This document shows, piece by piece, positions 45,375 to 56,743 of a stretch of 64,000 bases of DNA. The notes below the pieces were generated by a model that was not told where the DNA came from, searched no databases, and was given only the letters and a program-made list of their open reading frames with translations. The translations under genes were made by a program, and so were the position numbers. This DNA comes from Cochliopodium minus (taxonomy: Eukaryota > Discosea > Himatismenida > Cochliopodiidae), in NCBI GenBank assembly GCA_024220525.1, contig JAMYWO010000035.1, forward strand, positions 44,813-108,812, read 5' to 3'. Numbering within the stretch: position 1 is the stretch's first letter; the number at the start of each line of letters is the position of its first letter.

Positions 45375-47551
45375 TCCTTACTGATCACATTTCAGAGTCT
45401 GTTTATAACATGAGTAAATGTAACGACAAAGAAATCCAAAAGTTCTCTTTTTTGGGACTTTTGATAGAAAGGGTTCTGCAAGTTAAAGATGAATTTGTTT
45501 TAAAACTTTTTTTGGAGTCGATTTACTTCATTCTCAAAGGAGCTGGCGAAGAAACTCACAAAATTTTTACTGAAAACAAGGGTTCTTAATTTTTAAAATA
45601 TTTATTCATTTTTAATCTGATAATTTTTTTTTCTCTGAATTTTTATTACATATCTTTTATTTTTAAATTTTAATGTTTATTCTTTCATTTTTTCAAATTA
45701 ATTTTTAATTTTTCTTTCAATGATTTTTTTGATTTTTATTTTCTAAATTTAAAGTTATTAAAGAGAGAATATAATTAAACAATTCAATAGAAAAAAAAAT
45801 AAAGTTTATTAACATTATTTTATTTAATTTATTTTTTTTTTCAAAAAAAAAATGATAGGTATAGAACTTACATTACAACATGTAGGATCAAAAAACAAAA
45901 CCCTCTCCAAATTTTCACTCAAAATTACCAAATTGCTTCTCAACTACAACTTTAATTTTTACAAGAAACAACTCATAGACAGCGGAGCATTAAGATTCAT
46001 CCCTCCTTTACTCGGAAACCCCTCCTTCAAAAAAACGAAGGATCTCAAGAAAAGAGAGCTCATCATAGAAATCATTTTTTCTCTTTTGTCCGAAAACGAA
46101 AATTCTGTCACCTTTGTTTTAGAAAACATTCCTAATTTCCCTTCTCTTTTATTGAGCAGTTGTATCACTGTAAAAACAATTATTTTTTATTATAAATAAT
46201 ATCTATTTAATTTTTGTTTATATTTTTATATTTTCTCTTATTTTTTAATTTTTTTTGGAAATATTTAAATAAAGATTTTAATTTTTTTCTTAATATTTCA
46301 ATTTATTTTGGATTGATTTAAACTATGTTGTTTTTTTTTTTAAAAAGAAATTTTTAATTTATTTTTGATTTTTTTATTCTACTTGAACTAAATTAATTTA
46401 TTTTAAAAAAAATTATTTTTATCCTTTTATTTCAAAAAAAGGCAATCACAAAAGATGAAAGATCATACATCCTCTCCATCTTGAAAGAAATCTCACTGAA
46501 ATACCAAGTGTTGGTGGAAGACATAAACTTTGTTGAACTCATCAAGATTTTTCTCGACAAACTCTCAGAGAACACGACCCTCAACCTCCTCCACATCTTC
46601 ACCAAAATCCAGAACAAGAGATTCGGTTCTTCTTTCGTCAAAGAGGAGGAAGCTCTCCAGAAACTTTTTCGTATTTGTACTCTCAAGACTAATCCTCCTC
46701 TTTCTTTCATGGCTTTCAAATTTTTGAAGATTTTGGTAGCTTCACAAGGTAAAAAGCATATTTTTTTATTGATTTTTTTTTATGTTTATAGTCAAATATT
46801 AATGTTTTTATTTTTTATTTTTATTATTTATTTTTTATTCAAAGTAAATTATTAATATTTTATTTATTTTGTGTTTATTTTCATTTTTATTTTTATTTTT
46901 ATTTTGTGTTTATTTATTTTTATTTTTATTTTTATTTACTAATTCTTGATTTCATAATATTTGGTTTTTTATAAAGTTTTATTTTATTTTTATTATACAA
47001 TTTATTTTATTTATTTTTTACAAATTCTTTATTGCATTTTATTGTTTATTTTTATTCATTTATTATTATCCAATAAAAAAATATTTTTTTTTAGAATACA
47101 TACATTCGTATCTTCAAAGAAATGAAGATTTTTTGTTCGAAATGTCAAAAAGAATGGGAGGATCAAATACAGAACAAGTAGTGAACGGAGTCATCTCGGA
47201 AATATTCATGAACCTTACCCTCTTCCAAAAAACCCCTCCCTCCTTCATTTTCGACTCTTCTCTTCGTATTTTCGAAAACATCATCTTTTGTAATTCCCAA
47301 ACTGTAAAAAATTGCTGTTTAATCTTGGAAAAATTTATTGAAAGGTAAAAAAATTATTTTATTCTTTTTTATTTTTTATTTATTTTTATTTTTTATTTTT
47401 TATTTTTTATTTTTTATTTTTTATTTTTTATTTTTTATTTTTTATTTTTTATTNCAACTCTTTCTATCAACAAGATGGGAAAATTTTTGCAGGATGGAAA
47501 CAAGAGGAAGAAATCAAAGTTGATAACCAAAAAAAAATAGTACAATATTAA
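45375..47551 (+). CDS. Armadillo-like helical-repeat protein, 3' half (exons 6-10)
   Basis: Exons 45375-45581, 45859-46169, 46442-46748, 47095-47344 and, after an N, 47455-47551 encode alpha-helical repeats (IQKFSFLGLLIERVLQVKD, SLKITKLLLNYNFNFY, LIIEIIFSLLSEN, SYILSILKEISLKYQVLV, MAFKFLKILVASQ) and end GWKQEEEIKV before a TAA. The first exon needs one base from a preceding exon. Exon 49202-49373, which lies downstream in the window, supplies exactly that base through a plausible intron made of the (A6C)n tracts. Joined that way the ten exons sum to 1947 nt, 648 aa, in one frame. I do not know the family; helical-repeat proteins are usually scaffolds. Confidence 0.7.
47360..47453. repeat. (TTTTTTA)n tract ending at a single N
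   Basis: Simple repeat in the last intron of the armadillo-like gene. It abuts the N at 47454, after which coding sequence resumes with no visible acceptor, so some bases are probably missing. Confidence 0.85.
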
Positions 47552-48070
47552 AGGTTATACTTAAAATCCAATAATTATTCAAACAATATTCACATATATG
47601 AATTTTAATTCTCAAATTTCCAAAACCGTTGCTATTGAGCAACAATTAATATTTATCCTTATCATAGAAACCAAATATAATAAAATTTTTTTTGAATCAC
47701 CATGATTTTAAACATTATCCTTGAAATGATCTGATAGAAACAGAACTCAAAAATTTGATGCTAAGTAATTTCGAATAATTCAAGATTTTTTGCAATTTTT
47801 ATTAAAAAATATCACATATTTGAAATATGAATATTTTATTTTTAGTGGAGGAATGATAACAACCAAGATCAAAAAATTGCAAGGAAACATTCGAGAAAAT
47901 GAGAGTTTTATATTCTTATATCGTGAAAAATCGAGAAATAACGAGGAGTACTATTTGAAAATTCAACATTCACAATGAGATAGGTGAATTATCACGAATT
48001 GAAAGGAAATGTAAAATTATAAAAATATAAAAAAAAATAACGAATATTAATTTTATCCAAACAAAGAATA
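47552..48070. other. Spacer between the 3' and 5' halves of the armadillo-like gene
   Basis: About 520 bp with no gene. In the window's order it lies after the gene's stop and before its own start, as expected for the spacer between tandem copies or within a circle. Confidence 0.5.
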
Positions 48071-49373
48071 ATGGAGAATAAAGAAAAGATGAATTTGGAG
48101 GAACATGGTGATTAATTTTTGAAATAAATATCTTCATCTATCAAATATATAACCATATTTTTTATTTTTAAATTTATATCACAATCCAAAAAATCAAGAA
48201 ATATTGAATGAGATAGACAATATATTCAATGATCATCTAGAAATAAAGTTATTGGCTATGAAGAAAGTGAATAGAGAATTGAAAAGTAAATAAAATAAAA
48301 AATAAAAAAAAATTTTTTGATCTCTTCCTTTCTCAATCTATTAATTTTAATAAACCAAAGAAAACAACAAATATAAAGAGATCATACTCAATAAATTGAT
48401 ATCATTCAATGATGGTGGCAAATTCAATAAGCCCTTCGAACAGATCTTGCATGAATTGTCTCGGAGCCTTTTGTCCGGCGATGAACAACAATTGATCTAT
48501 TCATCTGCGTTGCTGGAGAAGATAATCTATTGGGGAATGACGAGCAAATATTTCAGCAAAAATTTTGAAGAAGGAATAAAAGATTATGTGCCATTATTGA
48601 TAAAGGTAAATAAAAAAAAAGATTAATGAAGTGAAGTAAAAGATTATTAATGAATTATAAAATCATCCACAATATTATAAATTACATCAAAAAAAAAATA
48701 TTTTATTCAAAATTATTCAATTGATTTATTAAATTTTTTAATTTTTAATAGTTATTCCATCAAAATAAAAACATAAAAATTAAAAATCATCTTTTGGAAT
48801 CGCTTTTAAACTGTACAACGAAAGAAGAACTCAAGAAAATATTCGGTAAATTGGAAGCACTCGAAAACTTTCTCAAACTTTCGTATCAACTCATCAAGAA
48901 AAAAAAGAAGCAAAAGGGGGAAGATATTTTGTCTATTAAAGTTCTAATGTTGATAGGAAATCTCATGGTTAACAACGAAAAGAATGTTAATATGTTCCTG
49001 AATGTAAAAAATTTTAAAAAAAAACTAAAAATAATTTTTGTTTAAAATATTATTTTTATTCTATTTATTCTTCATTCTTTATTAAACTTTTTAATTTCTT
49101 TTATTTTGTTGTATTTTAATTTTATTTTATTATTAAATTCTTTTCAATATTTTTTCTTTCACAAAATTTCTATCTTAATTTTTGAACTTTTTTTTTTGTA
49201 GAACAATGGTTGCTTAATATTGAAATATTATCTCGACAATAACAATAAATCACATCTCCATGTAATATCAGGGATAATATTAGTGCTGACTTATTTCAAA
49301 GAGGGGAGAATCAACGTTCAAAGAGAAGATATGATTCCTGTTCTTCTTTTTTCTCCATTTATTCATGACCAAG
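48071..49373 (+). CDS. Armadillo-like helical-repeat protein, 5' half (exons 1-5)
   Basis: Exons 48071-48107, 48199-48285, 48379-48605, 48752-49003, 49202-49373 are in phase from the ATG (MENKEKMNLEEH). They encode helices: FEQILHELSRSLLSG, LIYSSALLEKIIYWGMTSKY, IKIKNHLLESLLNCTTKEEL, VLMLIGNLMVNNEKNVN, HVISGIILVLTYFKEG. The last exon ends in phase 1 at a GTATAA donor and its intron runs into the (A6C)n tract and the N at 49479. The continuation is the exon at 45375, so the gene is split and in reversed order of halves (see findings). Confidence 0.7.
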
Positions 49374-49424
49374 GTATAAAAAAAAATAACAAATAAAAAA
49401 TAAAAAATAAAAAATAAAAAATAA

Positions 49425-49478
49425 AAAACAAAAAACAAAAAACAAAAAACAAAAAACAAAAAACAAAAAACAAAAAAC
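49425..49478. repeat. (AAAAAAC)n tract, right end of permuted block
   Basis: AAATAAA units pass into AAAAAAC units and stop at the N at 49479. Same unit and strand as 45243-45316. Confidence 0.9.
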
Positions 49479-49479
49479 N

Positions 49480-50062
49480 AAACTTCTCCACAACTTGAAG
49501 AGGTATTCCGAGAACAGCTGTAGTTTGTAAAATAGCCCATTTCTCTCATCTTTGTGGCTTTGAAATTTTTATTTTTAAAAATAAATTTGATAAATAAAAT
49601 AAAATAAATTTGATGAATAAAAAAATAAAATAAATATTTTACTATCACAATCTCTTGGTGACTTGAGTATTCTAGAAGTTGGCTATGAGCATTCTGTGAG
49701 TGTTGTTTCCTTTCAAATTCAATATTTTCTTTTTCATCTCTTTAATTATCTCATCTTCTTTTATTCTCATCTGTTTCCATTTTTTGTTTGTGAGTTTCTT
49801 TAAACAAACCAATAGATACTCTTGCCTTTTCCTTTTCCTTTTTTTCATTTTTTTCAAAGTTCTTATCTTCTAATCTTTTGAAATCAACATTTCCTTAGAA
49901 GTCTGCTATATGTTTTTTCTAATTTTTCTTGAGTTCTTTCTTTTCTTTTCTAAAAGCAGATACTGCTTCAACATAAGCTTGTTTTTTAACTTCTTCAATT
50001 CCTTTTTTAGTTTATATTTGAACCTCTCATCGCTTTGCATATCTATCAAACATCATTTAAAT
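49480..50062 (-). pseudogene. Coding relics, coiled-coil type, with frameshifts
   Basis: Next to the N, 49550-49480 reads KWAILQTTAVLGIPLQVVEK and would continue at 45241 if the block were excised. Further right, minus-strand fragments in three frames form a Lys/Glu-rich coiled coil: EEVKKQAYVEAVSAFRKEKK, KARVSIGLFKETHKQKMETD, EDEIIKEMKKKILNL. Each is ended by a stop and the next resumes in another frame. This fits a decayed gene with at least three frameshifts rather than introns. The family is not clear. Confidence 0.4.
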
Positions 50063-50651
50063 CGAGAATAAAATAGATTTGTACCTTTTTGTTTACTTTT
50101 ACTGATAATAAGAAGATAATTGAAATTTTTGAAGCAAAAAAAAAAATTTATATTATCAATATAATTACCTATGAGAATGTTTTCTATAACATTTTCTGTA
50201 AATTAATCATTCACTATGCAAGATTTTATTTTTTGCTACATAATTTGATGGTATATTCAATGCTGATGGTTTCCATCTCTTATTTCCCTTTTTATATAAT
50301 TTTGAACAACTGTAACATTTTTTTCCATACAGATTAATTTGAGTATATTTTTTTTCTTGAATTCATCCCTCAATATTCCTGATTTGTTAAAAAGCTCATG
50401 ATAAATCTAATTTTTGCATAAATAATCAATTTATAAAATTTCCAGTTGGAATAGAGAATGAGCTCCTTTTTTATTTTATATTTTATAATAAAAAAAAAAT
50501 ATTGGAAAAATCTTCTTAACTAACAATCTTGTAAAAAAAAATCAATCATTTCAACTCTATGAACAAATTTAATGATCAATTTTTTCATAGATCTCTCATA
50601 TTTTTAAACAAGATTTAAAAAAAAAAAAAAATTTCTCAAATATCATCAAAT
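50063..50651. other. Spacer upstream of the NTPase gene
   Basis: About 590 bp without a gene I can support. A short minus-strand Cys-containing run (50260-50340) does not extend. The right end is the promoter side of the NTPase gene. Confidence 0.45.
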
Positions 50652-53273
50652 ATGTTCCAAAAACTCAATCCAAAGAAGAATATTCTTTCAATGAAATACC
50701 CTTTTGCTCTTGATATTGGAAATATTGCAAAATTCTCATCTTTTGAAAGCAATTATATGAGAAATAAAGGTACAAAATTTCCATATTATATTAAAATTTT
50801 CAATTATTTAATATAACAAGGAAATGTGAATTATTCTCAAAGATATTTCCCAAAATATCTGTTCGAAAATAAATTACCCAACTGTAGATACTTATCCAAC
50901 ACTATTGTCAAAATGAATAAATTAAAGGTAAATTAAATAATTCCCAATATAATAAAATTTCTCAGAAAATAATTGAGTTCCCCAAAAGCACAATTGACAG
51001 AATGAAGTTCATTCAAAAATACTTCCAAGAAGATAAGAGAAAAATGAATGATAAACTTTGCCCACTTGCAAGGAATGCTGCTGGATGGGATTATGAAGAG
51101 AATGAAAAAGCTATGAATGATTATATTAATTTTTTATTTATAACAGAACGTAATTCTCAAGTTCCAATGATAGTCTTTGTTGGAGGATCAGGATCTGGGA
51201 AGGTAATATTTCATAACATATCAATTCATTAATCAAATAGTTAATTTATATTAATTTAATAGAGTTTCACATTAGATACCCAAGCAGAGAATTTGAATGA
51301 AAGGAACTTTAAGATTTTTGGAGATCCCAAGAAAATAGTTGAAAATATCGAAAGTTACCAATCTATTGCAATCAATATATCGCTCAATGGAAATACAACT
51401 TCCCCATTTCTTTCTGAACTCAAAAGTTTGAGTTTAGATGAAAAAGAGATGTTGCTCAATAGAGAAGCAGCTCTTAGAATCATTTTCAATTAGTAAGAAT
51501 CTTTCTTTTAAATATGATATCTCACCTAATTAATAATCAATAGTTTCCAAAAGAAAGTGGATTATAAACAAGTGAGTAATAAATGGGGAACATTTTATAA
51601 GAGTATGAAAGGGATAGATTTGGAGATTGTTGATGCTTTGAAAATAGTGATTGAGGATGCTTTACATCAAGATCTTTCCATCAAAGATAGACCTACCAAG
51701 ATTGTGCTTGGGGTAGATGAAATTAAAAAGTTGAATGAAGGGGATATTCAGGAATCTGATCTCATGAGGAGTATGATATGTCAAGCATCTGATCAATTCA
51801 ACATGAATTACACCAACGAAACTGGAATCAAGTTTGATAAATTGCAAGTTAAGACAGTCTTTACAAGCTATCTTCCAACGCAAACACCACAACAATCAAA
51901 AATAGAAAGACTCATACATCATGCTTATCTTGAACCCCTCTCCCTTGAAACAGTTACAAAAATATTAATGAAGAAATATTACACCACACCTGCCTTCAAA
52001 GCTGCCATACATTGTTGTATTGGACATCAGAGATCCCTTGAAGAACTTTACATCATTTTAAAAAAAAAAGAAGGGAGCCACTGGTTTCAAAATGCTGGCA
52101 ATCGAGACATCACTGCTTCAGATGAAAGACAGCTCGACATTTTTAAGGAAATCATTAGTAAGCTATGCAATGAAATGAGGGACTACAACAAAAATATGAG
52201 TTGGGAATTGCTAGAGCCCTCTCTCACTGGAAGAGAAATTACCCCAGTTGATTTAAAATCAATTAAAAAAGGACAACAAGAGAAAAAATTTTCATATGAG
52301 TATCCCTCTCGTTATGATTACTCTAAAAAAGCTTTCGAAACAGTGGAAATATACCCTTTTGCTGATGTATTCTCAGATGGTATTTTTATAAATCCTATCA
52401 AAGAAGAATTTTTTGGTCAAAAAATGATCCCTCAAACTAACCCGTAATTATAAATATTTTAATTTATCATTCTTTTATCATTTAATTTAAAGATTTTGGC
52501 TTTTTCTCTGGAGGTACAAATTCAAAATTGTAGAAAGCAATAATCCATCTCAAGATAACAAACACTTGGAGAATGTTGTCTTTGTAGAGAACCCAGAAAA
52601 AGAGAAAGATCTTAGACTAAAATTTCTCGATTCGTTGCTTTCTCCTATCGGTTGGAATCCTCTTAAATACAAAACTTTTTCCCCTCGACTGTTTGCTTTC
52701 AAATTGGAGTTGGCAAGATGCAGAACAAATGAGATCAGCCTTTTCGATTTATTCAATGGTTCTCTTCGTTGGAATCCCAAATCAATTGATCCAAAAGATA
52801 TAATCATCCAATTCTCTGATTCTCCCATCACTCTTTCTTCTTGTTCAAATTGGTTCTCCACTCTCATTGGAAGAAAGCCTTCTTCATTGGAGATCGGAAA
52901 AGTTATTGATTTCAAAGGGACCAATCCTGGATTTGATCATATCGTTCCTTTGAAATGCCAAATTATTCAACAGATTAAGTATCAAAACCCAAAAACTGCC
53001 AAACCAAATGAAATCCAAAATCTTGATAAGAATATCTTGGTGACAAAACAGGCCAAGTATCAAAGCATTCAACCAAATCAAATTGAATATTTGAGCAGAG
53101 TTAGAGAATCATTCACCAAGACAATTGATGAATTGAAAAAACCCTATACAGAAGAGGGAAACAAAATCCCTCAAGATACCAAAAAAGAGTGTAAATCTTT
53201 AATATATTTATATATACAAAATTAAACCATCAATAGTTGAAGACATGGTGAAGATCTTGATTTTTGATTCATT
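50652..53273 (+). CDS. Crinkler/RHS-like P-loop NTPase with C-terminal nuclease-like domain (3' end lost in gap)
   Basis: Seven exons in phase (50652-50769, 50821-50927, 50966-51202, 51263-51492, 51544-52443, 52493-53190, 53237-53273) give about 775 codons, cut by the N at 53274. A Walker A site spans the splice: VFVGGSGSGK then SFTLD. Walker B is KIVLGVDEIKKL. ERLIHHAYLEPLSLETV and the GHQRSLEEL box (like GHPR-x-L-E in RHS and Crinkler ATPases) follow, then LLEPSLTGREITPVDLKS. The last 240 residues, with FDHIVPLKCQIIQQIKY, could be the restriction-nuclease-like module of that class. Such genes spread with transposons and are known as effectors or RHS proteins in several eukaryotic lineages. 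Family placement is by motif only. Confidence 0.6.
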
Positions 53274-53390
53274 NAATTTATTTAATTTATTTAATTTATT
53301 TAATTTATTTAATTTATTTAATTTATTTAATTTATTTAATTTAATTTATTTATTTAATTTATTTAATTTATTTAATTTAATTTATTTTTA
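53274..53390. repeat. Single N followed by (AATTTATTT)n
   Basis: The N interrupts the last visible exon of the NTPase gene, and about 115 bp of a 9-bp AATTTATTT repeat follow. The same repeat fills the last 80 bp of the window. Confidence 0.85.
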
Positions 53391-53414
53391 TTCAAATATT
53401 TAATTTTTCATTTT

Positions 53415-54298
53415 TTACTCTGATAAATCAGGAAGTGTCTCTCCGTGTGTTTTGACTTCAGACCAAACATTGTTTTGGAAATCGTATTTCTCAATGTGAT
53501 CGATTCTAATAGACTCCTTTAATTTATTGTATCCCCCAAAAAACCACTTTTTTCCAAGCGTATATTCATTAATGTATTTTTAAATATTTTTTTTTATTTT
53601 AATAATACCCTTTAAAAAAAAAAATTAAAAAAAAAATTTTAGAAAAAAAATTTTAAACAAAAAAATTACCATTTATTATTGTAGAATGTATCACTTTTAA
53701 ATGAATCAAAGAAAATATTATTTTATAAAATTAAATATTAAAAAAATTACTGTCTCCCATAACTAAACCAAATTTTAAAAAAAAAATATTTTTTAAAAAA
53801 ATGGTCTTAAACTTTTACCTGGCTATTGGTTTGTATTCTCCTTCTTGTTTTATTTCATTCCAAATATTATTTTCTTTTTTATTTTTTAAAAATTTAAAAA
53901 TTTTCTTCAAACATTCAAAAAAAAAAAATTCACTGAAATCATAGCAAATGAAATCATCTGTTCCAATCCCATCAATGTTCAATCCACCAAAAATATAAAA
54001 TCTTTTCAAAAAAAAAATAAATTATATTTGAAATTTCTTTCAACTTAATTTTTTTTTTTAACTTATCATCATGTATAATCGAATTGATCATCTTTTTCTT
54101 GAGCAATTTTTCTTTCTCAACTTCATATTTGGGCTCTATGATTTCCCAATTTTGATTTTTGGAATATTTTACCCAATCTGGCAAGTCTACATCCAAAGGC
54201 TGCAATTGTCCGTCATTATTTGATATATTATTGGTTGTATTAATGTCAGAGTCTCTATCATTTTCTTTCTTTTTGAAAATCCCAAATAATTTTTTCAT
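53415..54298 (-). CDS. Kelch-repeat protein, small
   Basis: Exon 1 (54298-54063) starts MKKLFGIFKKKENDRDSD and reaches IIHDD; later exons carry Kelch blades: FYIFGGLNIDGIGTDD, CYDFKNNIWNEIKQEG, a tiny exon near 53750 (S-Y-G-R), HDTFYNNKW near 53690, and WFFGGYNKLKESIRIDHI with YDFQNNVWSEVKTHGE before the stop at 53415. The double-Gly and spaced Trp pattern define Kelch blades; only about two to three blades are present, so a full propeller would need a partner or is reduced. The last intron's acceptor is uncertain. Confidence 0.65.
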
Positions 54299-54653
54299 TT
54301 TTTTTTTTTTAATTTTGAATTGGAATCTGTGTTCTCATGATGAATCAAATAGATTGTTCCAAGATGAATTTTGAAGAGAATAATAAATTATTTAAAATAA
54401 AAAAAAGAGAAAATGCCGAAATAAAAAATATATTTGATTATAATAGTTAATATTTATATTTTTCATCATTTACCTCTTTTGGCAGATATCGATTGAATAA
54501 TTTTAAATTATTTACATTCGTTTCAAGAATTCATTTTTTTAATTTTAATAAATCAACAAAAAATTTGATGGATATATGACATTCACGAAGTTTGATGAAT
54601 ATTGTCTATTCATTTTGAAAATACCATCGTCAAAATTGAAATAATTAAAAAAA

Positions 54654-55709
54654 ATGTACGAAGAAATAGAAGAGGAAATCTTCTACTTGAAAAATTTCAA
54701 AGAAAATGATATTGATAAACCATTGCTAGTTTGCATACATGGAAATACATCATCAGCAGAAACATTTTACAGAATATTGGAATTGAATATGGGCAAATTG
54801 CAGACAATAAGCATGGATATCCCAGGAAGTGGAAGAAGCAAAAGATTGAAAGAATATACCATGGAGATAGGTTTCCTCTCAATCCCTCTTTTTTTTTTTT
54901 AAAATATACAAATCAAAAGTGATAATATAATTTTAAATATTTAAAAACAGTTGGAAATGAAGTGAAAGTGTTTATTTCCAAATTCAAAAATAAAAACCTT
55001 TATCTATTTGGACATTCTCTTGGTATAAATATTTCAGTGAATAAAATTTAAATTTGAAATAAATTTTTAAAAGGTGGTCATTTGTTGGCTTACATTGATT
55101 TAGATTGTAAGGGTATAATCATGAGTGGAACACCTCCTTTGAGAGGACCTGAAGATTTTCCCAAAGCCTTCGAACCAAAAACAAACTACGTTAAACAAAT
55201 CATTCCACTTTTATCCAAAGAAAATGGTTATACTGTAAAAATATTTTCAATATTTATTCAAGAATTAATTTTTTATTTTTTTTTAATTTTAAATTTTAAA
55301 TTTTAATTTCAAATTTCAAAGATTAAATTTTTTAAAATTTTTCATAAAGAGAGAAGATGGAATTAAATTTATTGATTATCTTGGAGTTGATGAAAAAGAT
55401 CCTCTTTATTGTAAAATGTTGGAAATGTCTCTTCTGTGCGATGGAAAGTTCCGAAAAGGATGTTTAGATACATTGGCGTCAAGAAACCAACACGAACAAA
55501 TTTTAAAAAAGAAAAATGTGATTATATTTCATGGGCTAAAAGATGAAATAATTTCTCAGAATTTCATCGGAAATAATTTTAAAAATAATCATAAAACAGG
55601 TTGTTTGTTTCAAAACAAAATACATCTTATTGATGGAAAACATAATCTACCTTTTTTAGAACCAAAAAAAGTTATGGAAATAATAAATTTAGCTCACAAA
55701 TTTTATTAA
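54654..55709 (+). CDS. Alpha/beta-hydrolase
   Basis: Four exons close in phase (54654-54870, 54951-55022, 55074-55234, 55350-55709), about 269 aa. LLVCIHGNTSSAETFYRIL contains the HGN oxyanion turn. ISMDIPGSGRSKRL is the second strand. LYLFGHSLGGHLLAYIDLD holds the nucleophile elbow G-H-S-L-G with Ser. VIIFHGLKDEI supplies the acid strand (Asp in LKDE) and LIDGKHNLPFLEP the catalytic His. The triad is complete. There is no signal peptide, so it is likely cytosolic. Substrate cannot be told; the group includes lipases, esterases and thioesterases. The exon break falls inside the nucleophile motif. Confidence 0.88.
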
Positions 55710-55811
55710 AAGAAAATAACAAAAATAATTAAGAAAAAATAAACTATTTTATTTCATAAAATTTTTCTTTATAAAATTTCTTTTTCAAATTTTCAAATTT
55801 TCAAATTTTCT

Positions 55812-56711
55812 TTAGCATCCAACTGGCCAACGACTATTGATGGAGATGGGTCCATATTCTTGGTATTCATATTTGTTTGTGGCTTGATTCTGAGTCACTG
55901 ATGCTTCAATAGAACCTCCAACCCAACATGCATTTAATTTTTCAATCAAAATCTAAGATTAAAAATTAAAAATAAAAATTTAAAATAAATAAAAATTTAA
56001 AATTAATAATAAAAATAAAAAATAAAAATAAAAATATAATTATAAACGATACTTTTGGTTTTATTGTTTCTGGAGACTCAAAACTAAAGAGATTGTTGTA
56101 TTCTTCTACAAAGTTTTTGATGGAAGATGTTCCTCCCGAAGCACAAATGTTGGTCCACATATCTTTCCTGATGTCATTTTCGCATAATGTGATTGAATTG
56201 GATACCAAATTAGTCAATGATGGATATTTCAAGTTTATAATCTAAAAAATAAAAATAAAAAATATTGAAATAAAAAGAGGCCTGAATAAAAAAAAAAAAA
56301 TATATAAATAATAAACTAAAAAATAAAAATATTGAATGAAAAATAAATTTTTAAATTATAAAATAATTAAAAGAAATAAAAAAAATAAAAAAAAATTTCG
56401 AGTACTCTTGGATCAGTATAAATAGCTAAAGAATCAGAGAGAAGAGAAGAATCAACATCCAACTTTGTACCGTCAGGCAAAGAGAAAGAAAGTTTCTCCA
56501 CGTCTTTGTTTCCAAGAGGAAAAGAAGCGAGTTGAGAGAAAGCGCCATGAAGATAGTGTTTTGTGAGTTCAGAATCATCAAAGTTGTATTTTCCTGTCTT
56601 GTTCAACGAGTTCCTAAAATGATCCAAAATGTCTCCCAAACTATTTTTAATTAATTAATTTTTAAATTTCATTTTTAATTTAAATCACTTAATTTTTAAA
56701 TTTATTTTAAT

Positions 56712-56743
<32 letters not shown>

